A stretch of 64,000 nt of DNA from Herbaspirillum sp. CF444 (lineage in GTDB: Bacteria > Pseudomonadota > Gammaproteobacteria > Burkholderiales > Burkholderiaceae_D): the NCBI RefSeq assembly GCF_000282135.1, contig NZ_AKJW01000059.1, positions 124,001 through 188,000 on the forward strand, read 5' to 3'. The notes below the pieces were generated by a model. It did not search any database and was not told the origin of the DNA. It saw only the letters and a list, made by a program, of their open reading frames with translations. Positions 10,201-19,879 of this stretch are shown here, piece after piece. Both the position numbers and the translations under genes were made by a program. Positions within the stretch are counted from its first letter, which is position 1; the number at the start of each line of letters is the position of its first letter.

Positions 10201-12075
10201 TTATTTTTTGTCGTCGGTCGCTGCGACGGCTGCAAGATCCCATACGACCTCGGCCGGCACCGCACCGCGCAAGGCATTGCAGACCACCACGGCTTGCGCG
10301 CGCCGCAGTTCGTCACGCGTCACGCGCCGCTCGCTGACGGCCCATCCCGGATCCCGCAGCAGCACGGTGCGCATCACGCCGGGCAAGACGCCGGCGCACA
10401 GCGGCGGCGTGTACCAGCGGCCGTCCAGTTGCACCAGGACGCTGCTGCGTCCGCCTTCCGTCAACTCATCGCGTTCATTGAAAAACAGCATGTCGAAGCC
10501 GCCGTGCCGCTCGGCGGTTTGCCAGGCGTTGTCATACGCGGTGCGCACTGAACTTTTGTGCTGCAGGAACAGTTCATCGCTCTGCATGACATCCGGCGCG
10601 ACGAACAGCTTGACGCGCGGCGGCAGTGGCGCCAAGGCGCCTTGCTGCACTTGCAGCGCGCCGTCCGGCAGCAACGCCAGCCGTAAGCGATGCGGCGTGG
10701 CCGGCGGTAGTTGCGCGCAGGACTGCTGCAATGCCGCGCGTATCAACGCGGCATCAAACGCGAAGCCGAAATAAGCCGCCGACGCTTGCAGGCGTTGCAG
10801 GTGCAAATCGAGATGGCGGCAGCCGTCTTCATGCGTGGCGTAAATGGTTTCGAATAAGGTGAAATCGCTGCCCAGGCCGGTCAGGAACGCGGCCTTGAGG
10901 AGGCATTCGGCATATTCGTCGGCGGCGTTGCTGTCGTAGACGATGCCGGCGCCGACGCCCATTTCGCCGCTGCGCACGCCGTCTTGCGGCGCCTGCAATA
11001 CCAGGGTACGGATCGGCACCGACAGGCAAAAGTCGCCGATGGAAGCGCCATCTTGAGCAGCGTCGAACCAGCCGATGGCGCCGGTATACAGTCCGCGCGG
11101 CGTGCTCTCCAGTTCGCGGATGATTTGCATGGTGCGCCGCTTGGGTGCGCCGGTGATCGAGCCGCAGGGATAGAGGGCGGTGAATAGTTCGGCAAGCGTG
11201 GCGTCGGGACGCAGTTGCGCCGTGATGGTCGAGGTCATTTGCAGCACCTGGCCAAAGCGTTCGACGGCGAACAGATGCGGCACCGCGACCGAGCCGTTCA
11301 CTGCAATTCTGCCGAGGTCGTTGCGCAGCAGGTCGACGATCATCAGGTTTTCGGCGCGATTTTTTTCATCGTTCGAGAGCGCGTTTGCGCGAAGCTTGTC
11401 TTCTTTTGCATCGCCGCTGGCGCGGGCGGTGCCTTTCATCGGCTGTGCATGCAGCGTGCCACGTTCGTGACGCACGAACAGTTCCGGCGAAAACGACAGA
11501 ACGCAGCGCCCGTCCGGCAAGCGGATGAAGGCGCCGTAGGGCACCGGCTGGCGCGCGCGCAGCTTGTTGTACAAGGCGGCCGGCGCACCGTACATGTCGA
11601 AGTGCAGGCGGTAGGTGTAGTTGACCTGATAGGTATCGCCGGCGGCAATGTAGTCGCGGATGCGCGCGATGTCGTCGGCGAACTGCGTTTCGTCCACGCT
11701 GGCGCGGACGTTGGCGACGCCGCTTGCCTGCGCAACGTCGGCATCGGCTTGCTCTTGCAGCCAGGCAGTGGTTTCAGCCGCGGTCAGGTGCCGGCATTGC
11801 TTGAATAGCAAGATTTCTGCCTGTGCCGGTTCAGCATCCCTGGCTGCCGGATGAGGATCAATGCCATGCAGTCCGGCGCCCAGTTCGTAGTGCAGCAAGG
11901 AGACCGCGTACAAACCGCCCTGGATCGCCTTCTGCATGTCGGCAAGCAGCGCCGGAAGTCCAGCGGCGCTGCGGCAGCTCAGCGTGGCGTGATAGCCCGT
12001 GTAGAGGCGCGAGCGCGGCGTAGCGGCACGCACATCGTTGTCGTCGAGCAAGGCAAAGCAGGGGGGCTGCATCAT
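10201..12075 (-). CDS. pabB: Aminodeoxychorismate synthase component I fused to aminodeoxychorismate lyase (PabB-PabC)
   Basis: Bifunctional enzyme for p-aminobenzoate, a folate precursor. The N-terminal 390 or so residues are the chorismate-binding domain: GSITGAPKRRTMQIIRELE and LYTGAIGWFD are its signatures, and VDLLRNDLGRIA is the conserved core. From FTLFETIYATHEDG onward (about residue 400) the protein is a class IV PLP aminotransferase fold like PabC, with FNERDELTEGGRSSVLVQLDG and a LPGVMRTVLL end. Length is 624 residues. This fusion is known in proteobacteria. It is a single gene on the minus strand, convergent with the efflux operon. No PabA amidotransferase is adjacent. Confidence 0.9.
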   Translation of the reverse strand: MMQPPCFALLDDNDVRAATPRSRLYTGYHATLSCRSAAGLPALLADMQKAIQGGLYAVSLLHYELGAGLHGIDPHPAARDAEPAQAEILLFKQCRHLTAAETTAWLQEQADADVAQASGVANVRASVDETQFADDIARIRDYIAAGDTYQVNYTYRLHFDMYGAPAALYNKLRARQPVPYGAFIRLPDGRCVLSFSPELFVRHERGTLHAQPMKGTARASGDAKEDKLRANALSNDEKNRAENLMIVDLLRNDLGRIAVNGSVAVPHLFAVERFGQVLQMTSTITAQLRPDATLAELFTALYPCGSITGAPKRRTMQIIRELESTPRGLYTGAIGWFDAAQDGASIGDFCLSVPIRTLVLQAPQDGVRSGEMGVGAGIVYDSNAADEYAECLLKAAFLTGLGSDFTLFETIYATHEDGCRHLDLHLQRLQASAAYFGFAFDAALIRAALQQSCAQLPPATPHRLRLALLPDGALQVQQGALAPLPPRVKLFVAPDVMQSDELFLQHKSSVRTAYDNAWQTAERHGGFDMLFFNERDELTEGGRSSVLVQLDGRWYTPPLCAGVLPGVMRTVLLRDPGWAVSERRVTRDELRRAQAVVVCNALRGAVPAEVVWDLAAVAATDDKK

Positions 12076-12269
12076 AGCGCAAAAAACGGAGCAAATTCAC
12101 AAAGGATGGCAAGTATGGCGTATTGCGTGAGGCATTGCCCCATGCCCGGCACCGGCAGCATCATAGCTTAAACGGTATACTGAAGGGCATTTCACGGTAT
12201 CCGGACCGGTCGCCCGGATAGCGGCAATCAAGGCAATCAAGACCCACTTTCCACTCTCATTTTCTTCCG

Positions 12270-13694
12270 ATGGCATTTCCGCGCACATTCACCATTCCCC
12301 TGATCGTTGCCTGCGCCTTGTTCATGGAGCAGATGGATTCCACCGTGATCTCCACGTCGCTGCCGGTGCTGGCGGTGGACATGGCGGTCGACCCGATTTC
12401 GCTGAAGCTGGCGCTGACCTCCTACCTGGTGAGCCTGGCGGTATTCATCCCGATCAGCGGCTGGATGGCGGACCGCTTCGGCGCGCTGACGATTTTCCGT
12501 TCGGCGATCTGCGTGTTCATGATGGGCTCGATCCTGTGCGGCATTTCGCAAAACCTGCCGGAGTTCGTCGCAGCGCGTTTCTTCCAGGGCATCGGCGGCG
12601 CGATGATGGTGCCGGTCGGCCGCTTGGTCATCTTGCGCAGCGTCGACAAGGCCAACCTGGTCAAGGCGCTCAGCTACCTGACGATTCCTGCGATGTTCGG
12701 TCCGGTGCTGGGGCCGCCGCTGGGTGGTTTCATCACGACCTACTTCCACTGGCGCTGGATTTTCTTCATCAATATCCCGATCAGCATTCTCGGTCTGTAC
12801 CTGGCCACGCGTTTCATTGAAAACAAGAAGGAAGCGCAGGTCGCGCCGCTCGACTGGCCCGGTTTCATCCTGTCGGCGCTGGGATGTTCGCTGCTGATGA
12901 TGGGACTGGCGACCGCCGGCCGTCATCTGGTGTCGGGCGATATCTCGCTGGCCTGCGTCGTGGTCGGCGCGCTGTCGCTGGTGGCCTACGTCTGGCATGC
13001 GCGCCGTACCGAATATCCGCTGATCGATCTGAACCTGTTGAAGATCACGACCTTGCAGGCCGGCGTCGGCGGCGGTTCGCTGTTTCGCCTGGGTATCGGT
13101 GCGATTCCTTTCCTGTTGCCGCTGATGCTGCAGCTCGGTTTCGGTTTCAGTGCTTTTCATTCCGGGCTGCTGACGTGCGCCTCGGCGGCCGGCGCCATGT
13201 TCATGAAGACGATCGCGGCGAAATTCCTCAAGCGTTACGGCTTCCGCCGCGTGATGATCATCAATGGCACCTGCGGCGTGATTTCGCTCGCGGCCATCGG
13301 CTTGTTCACCCAGACCACGCCGTACGCCGTCATGCTGATCGTGCTGCTGGTCGGCGGCTGCTTCCGTTCCTTGCAGTTCACCAGCCTCAATGCGATCTCT
13401 TATGCCGACGTCGATACGCACAAGCTGAGCCAGGCCACCAGCATCGCCAGCGTGGCGCAGCAGTTGTCGGTGGGCATGGGCGTGGTGCTGGGCGGTTTCG
13501 CCTTGCAGACCTCGAATCATTTGCAGGGGCATGCCACGCTGGTGGCGCAGGACTTCTGGCCCGCCTTCCTCACGGTCGCCGTGGCGGCTTCCTTTTCGAT
13601 TCCCTTGCTGATGCGCCTGCCCGCGAATGCAGGGGCCGAACTGGCCGGGCGCGGTCCCGGATCCGCCTCTGCGGCAAAACCGACATCGGCCTGA
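12270..13694 (+). CDS. MFS transporter, DHA2 (EmrB/QacA) family
   Basis: Putative drug:proton antiporter of the inner membrane, 474 residues. About 13-14 hydrophobic segments can be read. It has MFS motif A (GWMADRFGALTIFR) and the antiporter motif C region (TIPAMFGPVLGPPLGGFIT), and DSTVISTSLPVLA near the N-terminus as in EmrB-type proteins. The start ATG at 12270 lacks an obvious Shine-Dalgarno sequence, so the exact start is less certain. The DMT gene begins 20 bases after its stop, suggesting co-transcription. The substrate cannot be told from sequence. Confidence 0.88.
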   Translation: MAFPRTFTIPLIVACALFMEQMDSTVISTSLPVLAVDMAVDPISLKLALTSYLVSLAVFIPISGWMADRFGALTIFRSAICVFMMGSILCGISQNLPEFVAARFFQGIGGAMMVPVGRLVILRSVDKANLVKALSYLTIPAMFGPVLGPPLGGFITTYFHWRWIFFINIPISILGLYLATRFIENKKEAQVAPLDWPGFILSALGCSLLMMGLATAGRHLVSGDISLACVVVGALSLVAYVWHARRTEYPLIDLNLLKITTLQAGVGGGSLFRLGIGAIPFLLPLMLQLGFGFSAFHSGLLTCASAAGAMFMKTIAAKFLKRYGFRRVMIINGTCGVISLAAIGLFTQTTPYAVMLIVLLVGGCFRSLQFTSLNAISYADVDTHKLSQATSIASVAQQLSVGMGVVLGGFALQTSNHLQGHATLVAQDFWPAFLTVAVAASFSIPLLMRLPANAGAELAGRGPGSASAAKPTSA

Positions 13695-13714
13695 AGCGGA
13701 AGAACAAGCGCGCC

Positions 13715-14632
13715 ATGCAACTCAAATACAGCGTCTTTCCCCTCGGAGCGGTACTGATCTGGGCCGGCAACACCATCGTCAGCAAAATGTCGGCGGGCCT
13801 GATCGAACCGGCGGCGATTTCCTTTTACCGCTGGCTGCTGGCGGGGCTGATCCTGACGCCGCTCTTGTTGAAGCCGGTATGGCGGCAACGCCGCGCGATC
13901 CGGTCGCACTTGCTGAAAGTCCTCGTGCTGGCCTTGCTCGGCATGGTGCTGTATCAGAGCCTCGCGTACTTCGCGGCGGCCACTTCGTCGGCGACCAGCA
14001 TGGGCATGATCGCTTCGCTGATGCCGTTGCTGACCCTGCTGCTGAGCAGCCTGTTCCTGCGCGAGCCGCCGACCTGGGGCACGCTCGTCGGCGGCGTGCT
14101 GTCGCTGCTGGGTTTGATGATCCTGATCGGCAAAGGCCATCCGATGCAGTTGTTCGAGCACGGCGTGGTGTTCGGCGACATCCTCATGCTGTTGGCGACG
14201 CTGGCATATGCGCTGTATGGCGTGTTGCTGCGCAAGTGGGCGTTGCCGATTGCTTCCTGGCATCTCTTGTATCTGCAGATCTGGATCGCCGTGGTGTTGC
14301 TGTTCCCGCCGTTCCTGTTGGCGCCGCATTCGCCGGTGACGGCGGCCAATCTGCCGCTGCTGCTGTATGCAGGCATCGCCGCATCGATCATTTCGCAGAT
14401 CCTGTGGATGAATGGCGTCGCGCATCTGGGCGCCAGCCACGCGACGGTGTTCATGAACCTGTTCCCCATTTTTACCGTCATAATTGCCGTGGCGGCTCTG
14501 GACGAGTCCGTGCATTCGTATCACGCAATCGGCGGCGGCATTACGCTGATCGGCGTGCTGCTGGCGCAACTGCTGAAACAAAGGATAGTCCGCCCGGCCG
14601 TCCGATCGACATGCAAGAAGGAACAAACATGA
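13715..14632 (+). CDS. EamA/DMT-family transporter
   Basis: Ten-TM drug/metabolite transporter of 305 residues with two EamA repeats. The first begins PLGAVLIWAGNTIVSKMSAG and the second MLLATLAYALYGVLLRKWA. RhaT/YdcZ-like proteins of this group export amino acids or other metabolites; the substrate here is unknown. The ATG at 13715 follows GCGGAAGAACAAG. Its stop overlaps the start of the next gene (ATGA at 14629-14632), so the two are probably translationally coupled. Confidence 0.87.
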   Translation: MQLKYSVFPLGAVLIWAGNTIVSKMSAGLIEPAAISFYRWLLAGLILTPLLLKPVWRQRRAIRSHLLKVLVLALLGMVLYQSLAYFAAATSSATSMGMIASLMPLLTLLLSSLFLREPPTWGTLVGGVLSLLGLMILIGKGHPMQLFEHGVVFGDILMLLATLAYALYGVLLRKWALPIASWHLLYLQIWIAVVLLFPPFLLAPHSPVTAANLPLLLYAGIAASIISQILWMNGVAHLGASHATVFMNLFPIFTVIIAVAALDESVHSYHAIGGGITLIGVLLAQLLKQRIVRPAVRSTCKKEQT

Positions 14633-15609
14633 TCAATGCAAACATGATCGTCAATTGCACTGCCTACAAGAGCGGCAAGAAGCTGCGCGACATCACCATC
14701 GAAGAAATCAGCGACGTCCTTGAAGAGGACAATACCTTCGTCTGGGTCGGCCTGCTGGAGCCCAGCGTCGAGCTGATGCAGAAAATCAAGGAAGAGTTCT
14801 GCTTGCACGAACTGGCGGTCGAAGACGCTTACGCGGCGCATCAGCGGCCCAAGATCGAAGAGTACGGCGACACGCTGTTCGTGGTGCTGCAAACGGCGCA
14901 GGTCGTCGACGCCGTGGTGCAGTTCGGCGAGACGCATATTTTCGTGGGCGCGCGCTTTGTCGTGTCGGTGCGGCACGGCTCGTCGAAGAGTTACGTCAAG
15001 GTGCGCGAGCATTGCGAAAGCCTGCCGGATCGTCTGGTGCGCGGCCCCAGCTACGTGCTGTATTCGATCATGGACTTCGTGGTCGATAACTACGGCCCCA
15101 TCATGGACGATCTTGAGGCGCGTTTCGACAAATTCGAATCGGAACTGTTCGAACGCGATTCCGAGCGCGCCCACTTGCAGGATCTGTATCAGTTGAAGCG
15201 CCAGCTCATCAAGATCCGTTCGGCGGCGGTACCCTTGTTGGACGTCTGCACGCAGTTGCTGCGCTTCCATGAAAACATCATCACCAAGGAAGGCAAGATC
15301 TACTTCCGCGATATTTACGACCACGTGGTGCGCCTGATCGAAACCGGCGACCGCTTGCGTGAAATGGTGGCGGCCGCGATGCAGATCGATCTGGCCCAGG
15401 TGACCATTCGCCAGAACGAAGTCGTCAAACGCCTGGCGGGGTGGGGCGGCATTTTGGCGATTCCGACGATGGTTTTCAGTTTGTACGGGATGAATTTCAA
15501 GTTCATGCCCGAGCTGGAGTGGCACTGGGGTTATCCGGTGGTGCTGGCCGGGATTGCCGGTTCCTGCACCTGGCTGTATTTCCGTCTGCGCCGCGTTGGC
15601 TGGTTGTAG
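14629..15609 (+). CDS. corA: CorA-family Mg2+/Co2+ transporter
   Basis: Divalent-cation channel of 326 residues. The hallmark YGMNF motif closes the first of two C-terminal membrane helices (GGILAIPTMVFSLYGMNFKF; YPVVLAGIAGSCTWLYFRL). The long N-terminal cytoplasmic domain contains the CorA funnel and long helix (LEARFDKFESELFERD; LKRQLIKIRSAAVPL). The ATG at 14629 has AAGAAGGAA a few bases upstream and overlaps the stop of the DMT gene. The cation specificity is not determined by the sequence alone. Confidence 0.93.
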   Translation: MINANMIVNCTAYKSGKKLRDITIEEISDVLEEDNTFVWVGLLEPSVELMQKIKEEFCLHELAVEDAYAAHQRPKIEEYGDTLFVVLQTAQVVDAVVQFGETHIFVGARFVVSVRHGSSKSYVKVREHCESLPDRLVRGPSYVLYSIMDFVVDNYGPIMDDLEARFDKFESELFERDSERAHLQDLYQLKRQLIKIRSAAVPLLDVCTQLLRFHENIITKEGKIYFRDIYDHVVRLIETGDRLREMVAAAMQIDLAQVTIRQNEVVKRLAGWGGILAIPTMVFSLYGMNFKFMPELEWHWGYPVVLAGIAGSCTWLYFRLRRVGWL

Positions 15610-15690
15610 TCGACTACGTGCCGATGCCGCAATTTTGACGGGGCGGATGTGACCATAATGCCGTTTATTGAAGCCTGTTTTCCTGAAGCC

Positions 15691-15769
15691 GTCGTCCCAG
15701 CGAACGCCGGGATCCAGTGTCGTGAAGACGGTCGATACGCCGCTGGGTCCTGACTTCCGTCAGGACGAC
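15691..15769. repeat. Interspersed palindromic intergenic repeat
   Basis: An imperfect inverted repeat. The left arm GTCGTCCCAGCGAACGCCGG begins at 15691. The right arm, CTGGGTCCTGACTTCCGTCA followed by GGACGAC, ends at 15769. Both arms end in GTCGTCC/GGACGAC and contain internal palindromes. This 'nonconforming-strand' style element is typical of dispersed repeats between convergent genes in betaproteobacteria. It lies between corA and tamB, which converge here. Confidence 0.6.
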
Positions 15770-15844
15770 AGTCATCGTGAATGGGGGTTTTTAAGCTTGA
15801 CTGAACGGCATTACGGTCACATTTACGCTTGCACGTTCATACCC

Positions 15845-18800
15845 TTAGTCGAAGCGGCGGTTGTACAGGATGTTCAGACCGTTGATGGTGCCCGTGCGCG
15901 CCACCACCGACCAGCGGCGCGACAACTGCCAGGTTGCTTTGGCGATGCTGGCGGCGCCGGTCAGGCTTTGTTCGTAACCGACTGAGAGCTTTTCCGAAAT
16001 CGCCTTGCCGAGATTGACGACCTGTTCGTCCGAAAGCCCCGACTCGCTGGCGCCGATGGAGAACTGGTCGAGGCCGATGTCCTTGGCGATTTTCTTGCCG
16101 CCGAAATTGCCGACGAAGGCGAGCGCTTGGCTGCTGGCGCTACGCTGGCCGAGGCCCGAGCTGTCGCTGCCGTGGCCGAACATCATCCATGACAGTTTTT
16201 CGTCGTCCGGCACGTTCGGTTCCGACACCAGGCGCACGCGCGGCTGGTTGGCGTTGCCGGTGACTTCGACGCCGGCTTCGACGTCCTGATTGCGGCGCAT
16301 CGCCAGGATATTCAGATTGGGATTGCTGATCGGCCCCTGGAAGTTGATGATGCCGCGCTCGATGTTGAGCTTGGTGCCGAAGGTTTCGTAGGTGCCTTCG
16401 GCGACGTTGATGGTGCCGGTGGCGCGCAAGGGCAGCAAGGGCTCGCTGCGCACCGTCATGTCGCCGCGCAGGCGCAGGTCGGCGCCGCTGCCGTTGAAGC
16501 GGAAGTTGTTGCCCAGGTCGACCTGGATATTCATCACCGGGGCAAAGCGTCCGGCGGGCTTTTCGGTGGCGGCGGTCAGTTTTTCCTGCGATGTCGCCGC
16601 TGCACCTGCCTTGGCCCGGGCCTTGCCATCCTTGTCCTTGCGCACGATCACGACGTCGTCGCCGAGCTTGGGCGCGCTGCTCTTGGGCAGATCGAACAAG
16701 GCCTTGTCGACCACGAATTTGCCGTCGATGCGCAACTGCTCATTGACGTTGGCAAGCTTGGCCTGGCCCGATAGCATCAGCTGGCGATCGGGACTGGCGA
16801 ACAGTTGCAGGCGGTCGGCGACGATGGTGGCGTTGAGGTCGGGATCGGAGGCGCCGAGCTGCACCTTGCCGCTCGCGCGCAAGGTGCCTTCGCCGCCGTG
16901 GAATTCGATCTGGCGCAAATCGATGACGTTGTCGTCCATGACGATGCGGGCAATGCCATCCTTGAGCTGGATGCCCTGATCGAACAGGGTCACGGCCAGG
17001 TTGTCGCCGTTGATGGCGCCCGACAGACGCGGTTTGGCGAGCGTGCCGACGGCATTGAACTCCATGGCCAGCTTGCCGTTCAGGCTGTATTGCGGACCGA
17101 GCAGGGCGCCGATGGTTTTGACTTCAGGGACGTTGAGCCTGGCCTGCATCTTGAGCGGAGAATCCGCAGTCAGCGCGAGGATGCCGTCCTGCCTGATGAA
17201 GCCGGCCTGGCCGGTGGCCTCAACCGTGCCGATGCGGCTGGCGGCCATGCGCCCGTCGAACTTCGCTTCCTGCCCGGCGAGATCAATGCGTAATTGCAGC
17301 GCCGACAGGCCCATCGCTACTTGCGAGCTGCCGGTATTGACGGAGACGTCGCCGCTCTTGCGCGCGATTTGCAGGAAGCCGCCGGCGCTTTCCGCCAGAC
17401 CGAAATTCCAGTCGGCATCGAACACCAGATCGGTCTTGACCGGCGGCGGCGTGCCCGTCATCTCCTGCACCAGTTCCAGCAGGCGGCCGACATCGACGGC
17501 TTTGGCGCTGCCTTCCGAGCGGATGCGGCCTTGCCGGTAGCTCAGGCTGCGCAGGTCGATGGCCATCTTGTCGATGTTGAGCCGTGTTGCGCCGGCGATC
17601 ACGGTGTCGGGCGCCAGCGTCAGGCTCAGCGGCGACGCCAGGGCGATGTGCGGCAAGCCCTGGTTGTCCAGTTTGTCGATGACGCCGTCCCAGCCGTAGC
17701 CGGTTTTGTCTTCGGTGACCTTGCCGTGTGCATTGAGCTGCAAGGCCAGCGTCTGCCCCCTGACGCGGCCGTCGGCCTGCAGCGCCAGCTGATGGCTGCC
17801 GTAGGTGCCGGACAGGTTCAGCTTCAGCTGTTTGAGCGTCGCGTCCGGGCCGTTGTAAGCTTCGCCGTTCAGGCTTAATTGCAGCTTGTTGTTGGCTGAC
17901 GAGGCGCCGCCGGCAAGATCGGTCTGCAGATCGGCTTGTCCGTCGAGCTTGTTCAGGCGGTGCTGGCCGAAGGACAGTTGTTCGCCGCTGTAGGTCGCGC
18001 GCAGGTTCGGTCGCTGCATGGTGCCGGTCACCTGGCCATCCAGCTTCAGCAGTCCCGAGATGCCGAATCCCAATCGCGCCAGCTGAGGCGCGTTGACGTG
18101 CACGTCGAGACGGTCGGACGGCGCACCGAAGGCACCCTTGAGTTGCAGCTGGTTGCCCGCCACCAGCAAGTCGACGGTGCTGGGCAGCAGACGCTTGCCG
18201 GCCAGTTGCACTTTGCCGTTGCCGCTCATGGGCAGGTTGTCGTAGCTGCTGTCGTGGATGTTGAAGGCAAGTTTCGCTTGCAGTGCCGGCGACAGCGAAC
18301 CGCTGGTGTCGAAATCCATGTTGATGCGCGCCGAGACAGATCGGCTGCCTGCGGCTTTTGCACCTTTGTTGTTGGCATTTGCCGGCACGGTGCCGGTATG
18401 CATCCACAGGGACGGATCGAAGTTGCCGAGCTTGCCCTTGAATGCATAGTCCATCGCGCCGACCGTGCCCAATGTGCCGGCCAGTTCAAGGCGGGCTTTG
18501 GCGGCAGTCAGCAGGACTTGATTCAGCGTCACCTTGTCGGCGGTGATGGTGGCATCAGCCTGGACGTTGTAGACGGCGTCCTGCAGCGTGAGGACGATGT
18601 CTTGCGCATCAGGCTTCAATTGCACGGTGAGGGGGCCGCGCAGCATGGTCGTCTTGAGCTCGCGGTGGATGGCATGCAGGTCCAGGTCGGCAATCCGGAA
18701 GTCGAAACTGCCGGCCTTGTCCGCCGGACGGAACTGCCCTTTGCCGGTGATGCCGGCCTTGTTGAGCAGGGCGATATGCAGGTTCGACAACTGCTGGCTG

Positions 18801-19849
18801 TCCACGCCCAGATCGACGCTGGCCTTGGCTGAAGTCAATGGCAAGCGTTGCTGATCGATGCTGCCCGGGATGGCGTTGACTATCGTCACATCGCCCGCGA
18901 CGCGTAAATTGTCGGCGGTGGCGCCGGCTGCCGGCGCCAGGTCGGCTTGCAGGCGCAGGTCCGCTTTCGGTGCGCCGGGGCTGAAGGTTTGCGGATTGAC
19001 GTGCTGCAGGTCGACCTTGGCTTTCTTCAGCGGGACGGCGGCGAAGGGCGTGGCGACGATGTCGGCGGAGCCGTTGAGCTTGTCGCCGGTGGCGCTCAGG
19101 GCAATGCCCAGCTCTTCGAGGGAGCCGGACAATTGCGCCGCCAGCTGGAATTTCTCCTGCAGTTTTTCTTGTTGATACAGGCCTGCCAGTTCGATGCCGC
19201 CGCTGGTGGCGAAAGGCTGTTTGCCGTTCAGATGCAGCAGGGCAGTGGCCTGGCCGAAGGCCGTGGTCAGTTTGTCCAGCACCAGCGTATGTTGCACGCC
19301 GTCGGAAGTGCCATGCAATTGCAGGCCGCTGAGTTCGGTGACGGAGGTGCCCGTTTGCAGCCGCAGTTGCTGCAGCGAGATATCGTTCAGGTCCAATGCC
19401 AGCGGCAAGCTCAGCGATGCCGGCAGGACGGTCGGGGTTGGCGGCGTCGGCTGCTTGTTGATGTCGACCGTGCCGACGTGCAGATAGGACACCGTCAACC
19501 GGCGTTGGCGCAAGGAAAGGCGCCAGCTGGATTCGATGCGATCGATATCCAGTTGCATGGTCGCATCGCGGTAGCGCAGATCGCGCAGGCGTATGCCTTC
19601 GGCCAGATTGCCGCCGACCAGATTTCCCGACAACTTGCCTTGCATCGCCCACACCGCAACGCGCCATGCATTGCGCGCGCCGCTGTCGGTGCCGACCAGC
19701 CAGACCGCTGTCGCCGCCAGCGCGAGCAATGACACAACGACGCTTGCCAGCAGCCGGCGTCCGACGTAGCGAGGAGCAGGGGCCGGCGCTTGCGGGTTGT
19801 CGCAAGTGTCGCCGGCGTCGGGTGCGTTTGGTGTCGTCGGTGCGGTCAT
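15845..19849 (-). CDS. tamB: Translocation and assembly module subunit TamB
   Basis: Large inner-membrane-anchored periplasm-spanning protein of 1334 residues. With TamA it serves in outer-membrane protein assembly and is implicated in phospholipid transport to the outer membrane. An N-terminal membrane anchor lies at about residues 29-50 (RRLLASVVVSLLALAATAVWLV). The rest is a long beta-rich (beta-taco, AsmA-like) repeat region. The C-terminal DUF490 domain includes ILAMRRNQDVEAGVEVTGNA, VSEPNVPDDEKLSWMMFGHG and a barrel-like end (INGLNILYNRRFD). It starts 30 bases after the tamA stop, so it is transcribed from the same unit. Confidence 0.93.
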   Translation of the reverse strand: MTAPTTPNAPDAGDTCDNPQAPAPAPRYVGRRLLASVVVSLLALAATAVWLVGTDSGARNAWRVAVWAMQGKLSGNLVGGNLAEGIRLRDLRYRDATMQLDIDRIESSWRLSLRQRRLTVSYLHVGTVDINKQPTPPTPTVLPASLSLPLALDLNDISLQQLRLQTGTSVTELSGLQLHGTSDGVQHTLVLDKLTTAFGQATALLHLNGKQPFATSGGIELAGLYQQEKLQEKFQLAAQLSGSLEELGIALSATGDKLNGSADIVATPFAAVPLKKAKVDLQHVNPQTFSPGAPKADLRLQADLAPAAGATADNLRVAGDVTIVNAIPGSIDQQRLPLTSAKASVDLGVDSQQLSNLHIALLNKAGITGKGQFRPADKAGSFDFRIADLDLHAIHRELKTTMLRGPLTVQLKPDAQDIVLTLQDAVYNVQADATITADKVTLNQVLLTAAKARLELAGTLGTVGAMDYAFKGKLGNFDPSLWMHTGTVPANANNKGAKAAGSRSVSARINMDFDTSGSLSPALQAKLAFNIHDSSYDNLPMSGNGKVQLAGKRLLPSTVDLLVAGNQLQLKGAFGAPSDRLDVHVNAPQLARLGFGISGLLKLDGQVTGTMQRPNLRATYSGEQLSFGQHRLNKLDGQADLQTDLAGGASSANNKLQLSLNGEAYNGPDATLKQLKLNLSGTYGSHQLALQADGRVRGQTLALQLNAHGKVTEDKTGYGWDGVIDKLDNQGLPHIALASPLSLTLAPDTVIAGATRLNIDKMAIDLRSLSYRQGRIRSEGSAKAVDVGRLLELVQEMTGTPPPVKTDLVFDADWNFGLAESAGGFLQIARKSGDVSVNTGSSQVAMGLSALQLRIDLAGQEAKFDGRMAASRIGTVEATGQAGFIRQDGILALTADSPLKMQARLNVPEVKTIGALLGPQYSLNGKLAMEFNAVGTLAKPRLSGAINGDNLAVTLFDQGIQLKDGIARIVMDDNVIDLRQIEFHGGEGTLRASGKVQLGASDPDLNATIVADRLQLFASPDRQLMLSGQAKLANVNEQLRIDGKFVVDKALFDLPKSSAPKLGDDVVIVRKDKDGKARAKAGAAATSQEKLTAATEKPAGRFAPVMNIQVDLGNNFRFNGSGADLRLRGDMTVRSEPLLPLRATGTINVAEGTYETFGTKLNIERGIINFQGPISNPNLNILAMRRNQDVEAGVEVTGNANQPRVRLVSEPNVPDDEKLSWMMFGHGSDSSGLGQRSASSQALAFVGNFGGKKIAKDIGLDQFSIGASESGLSDEQVVNLGKAISEKLSVGYEQSLTGAASIAKATWQLSRRWSVVARTGTINGLNILYNRRFD

Positions 19850-19879
19850 GCGTGCGTCGTGTCGATTCGAGAGTAAGAA

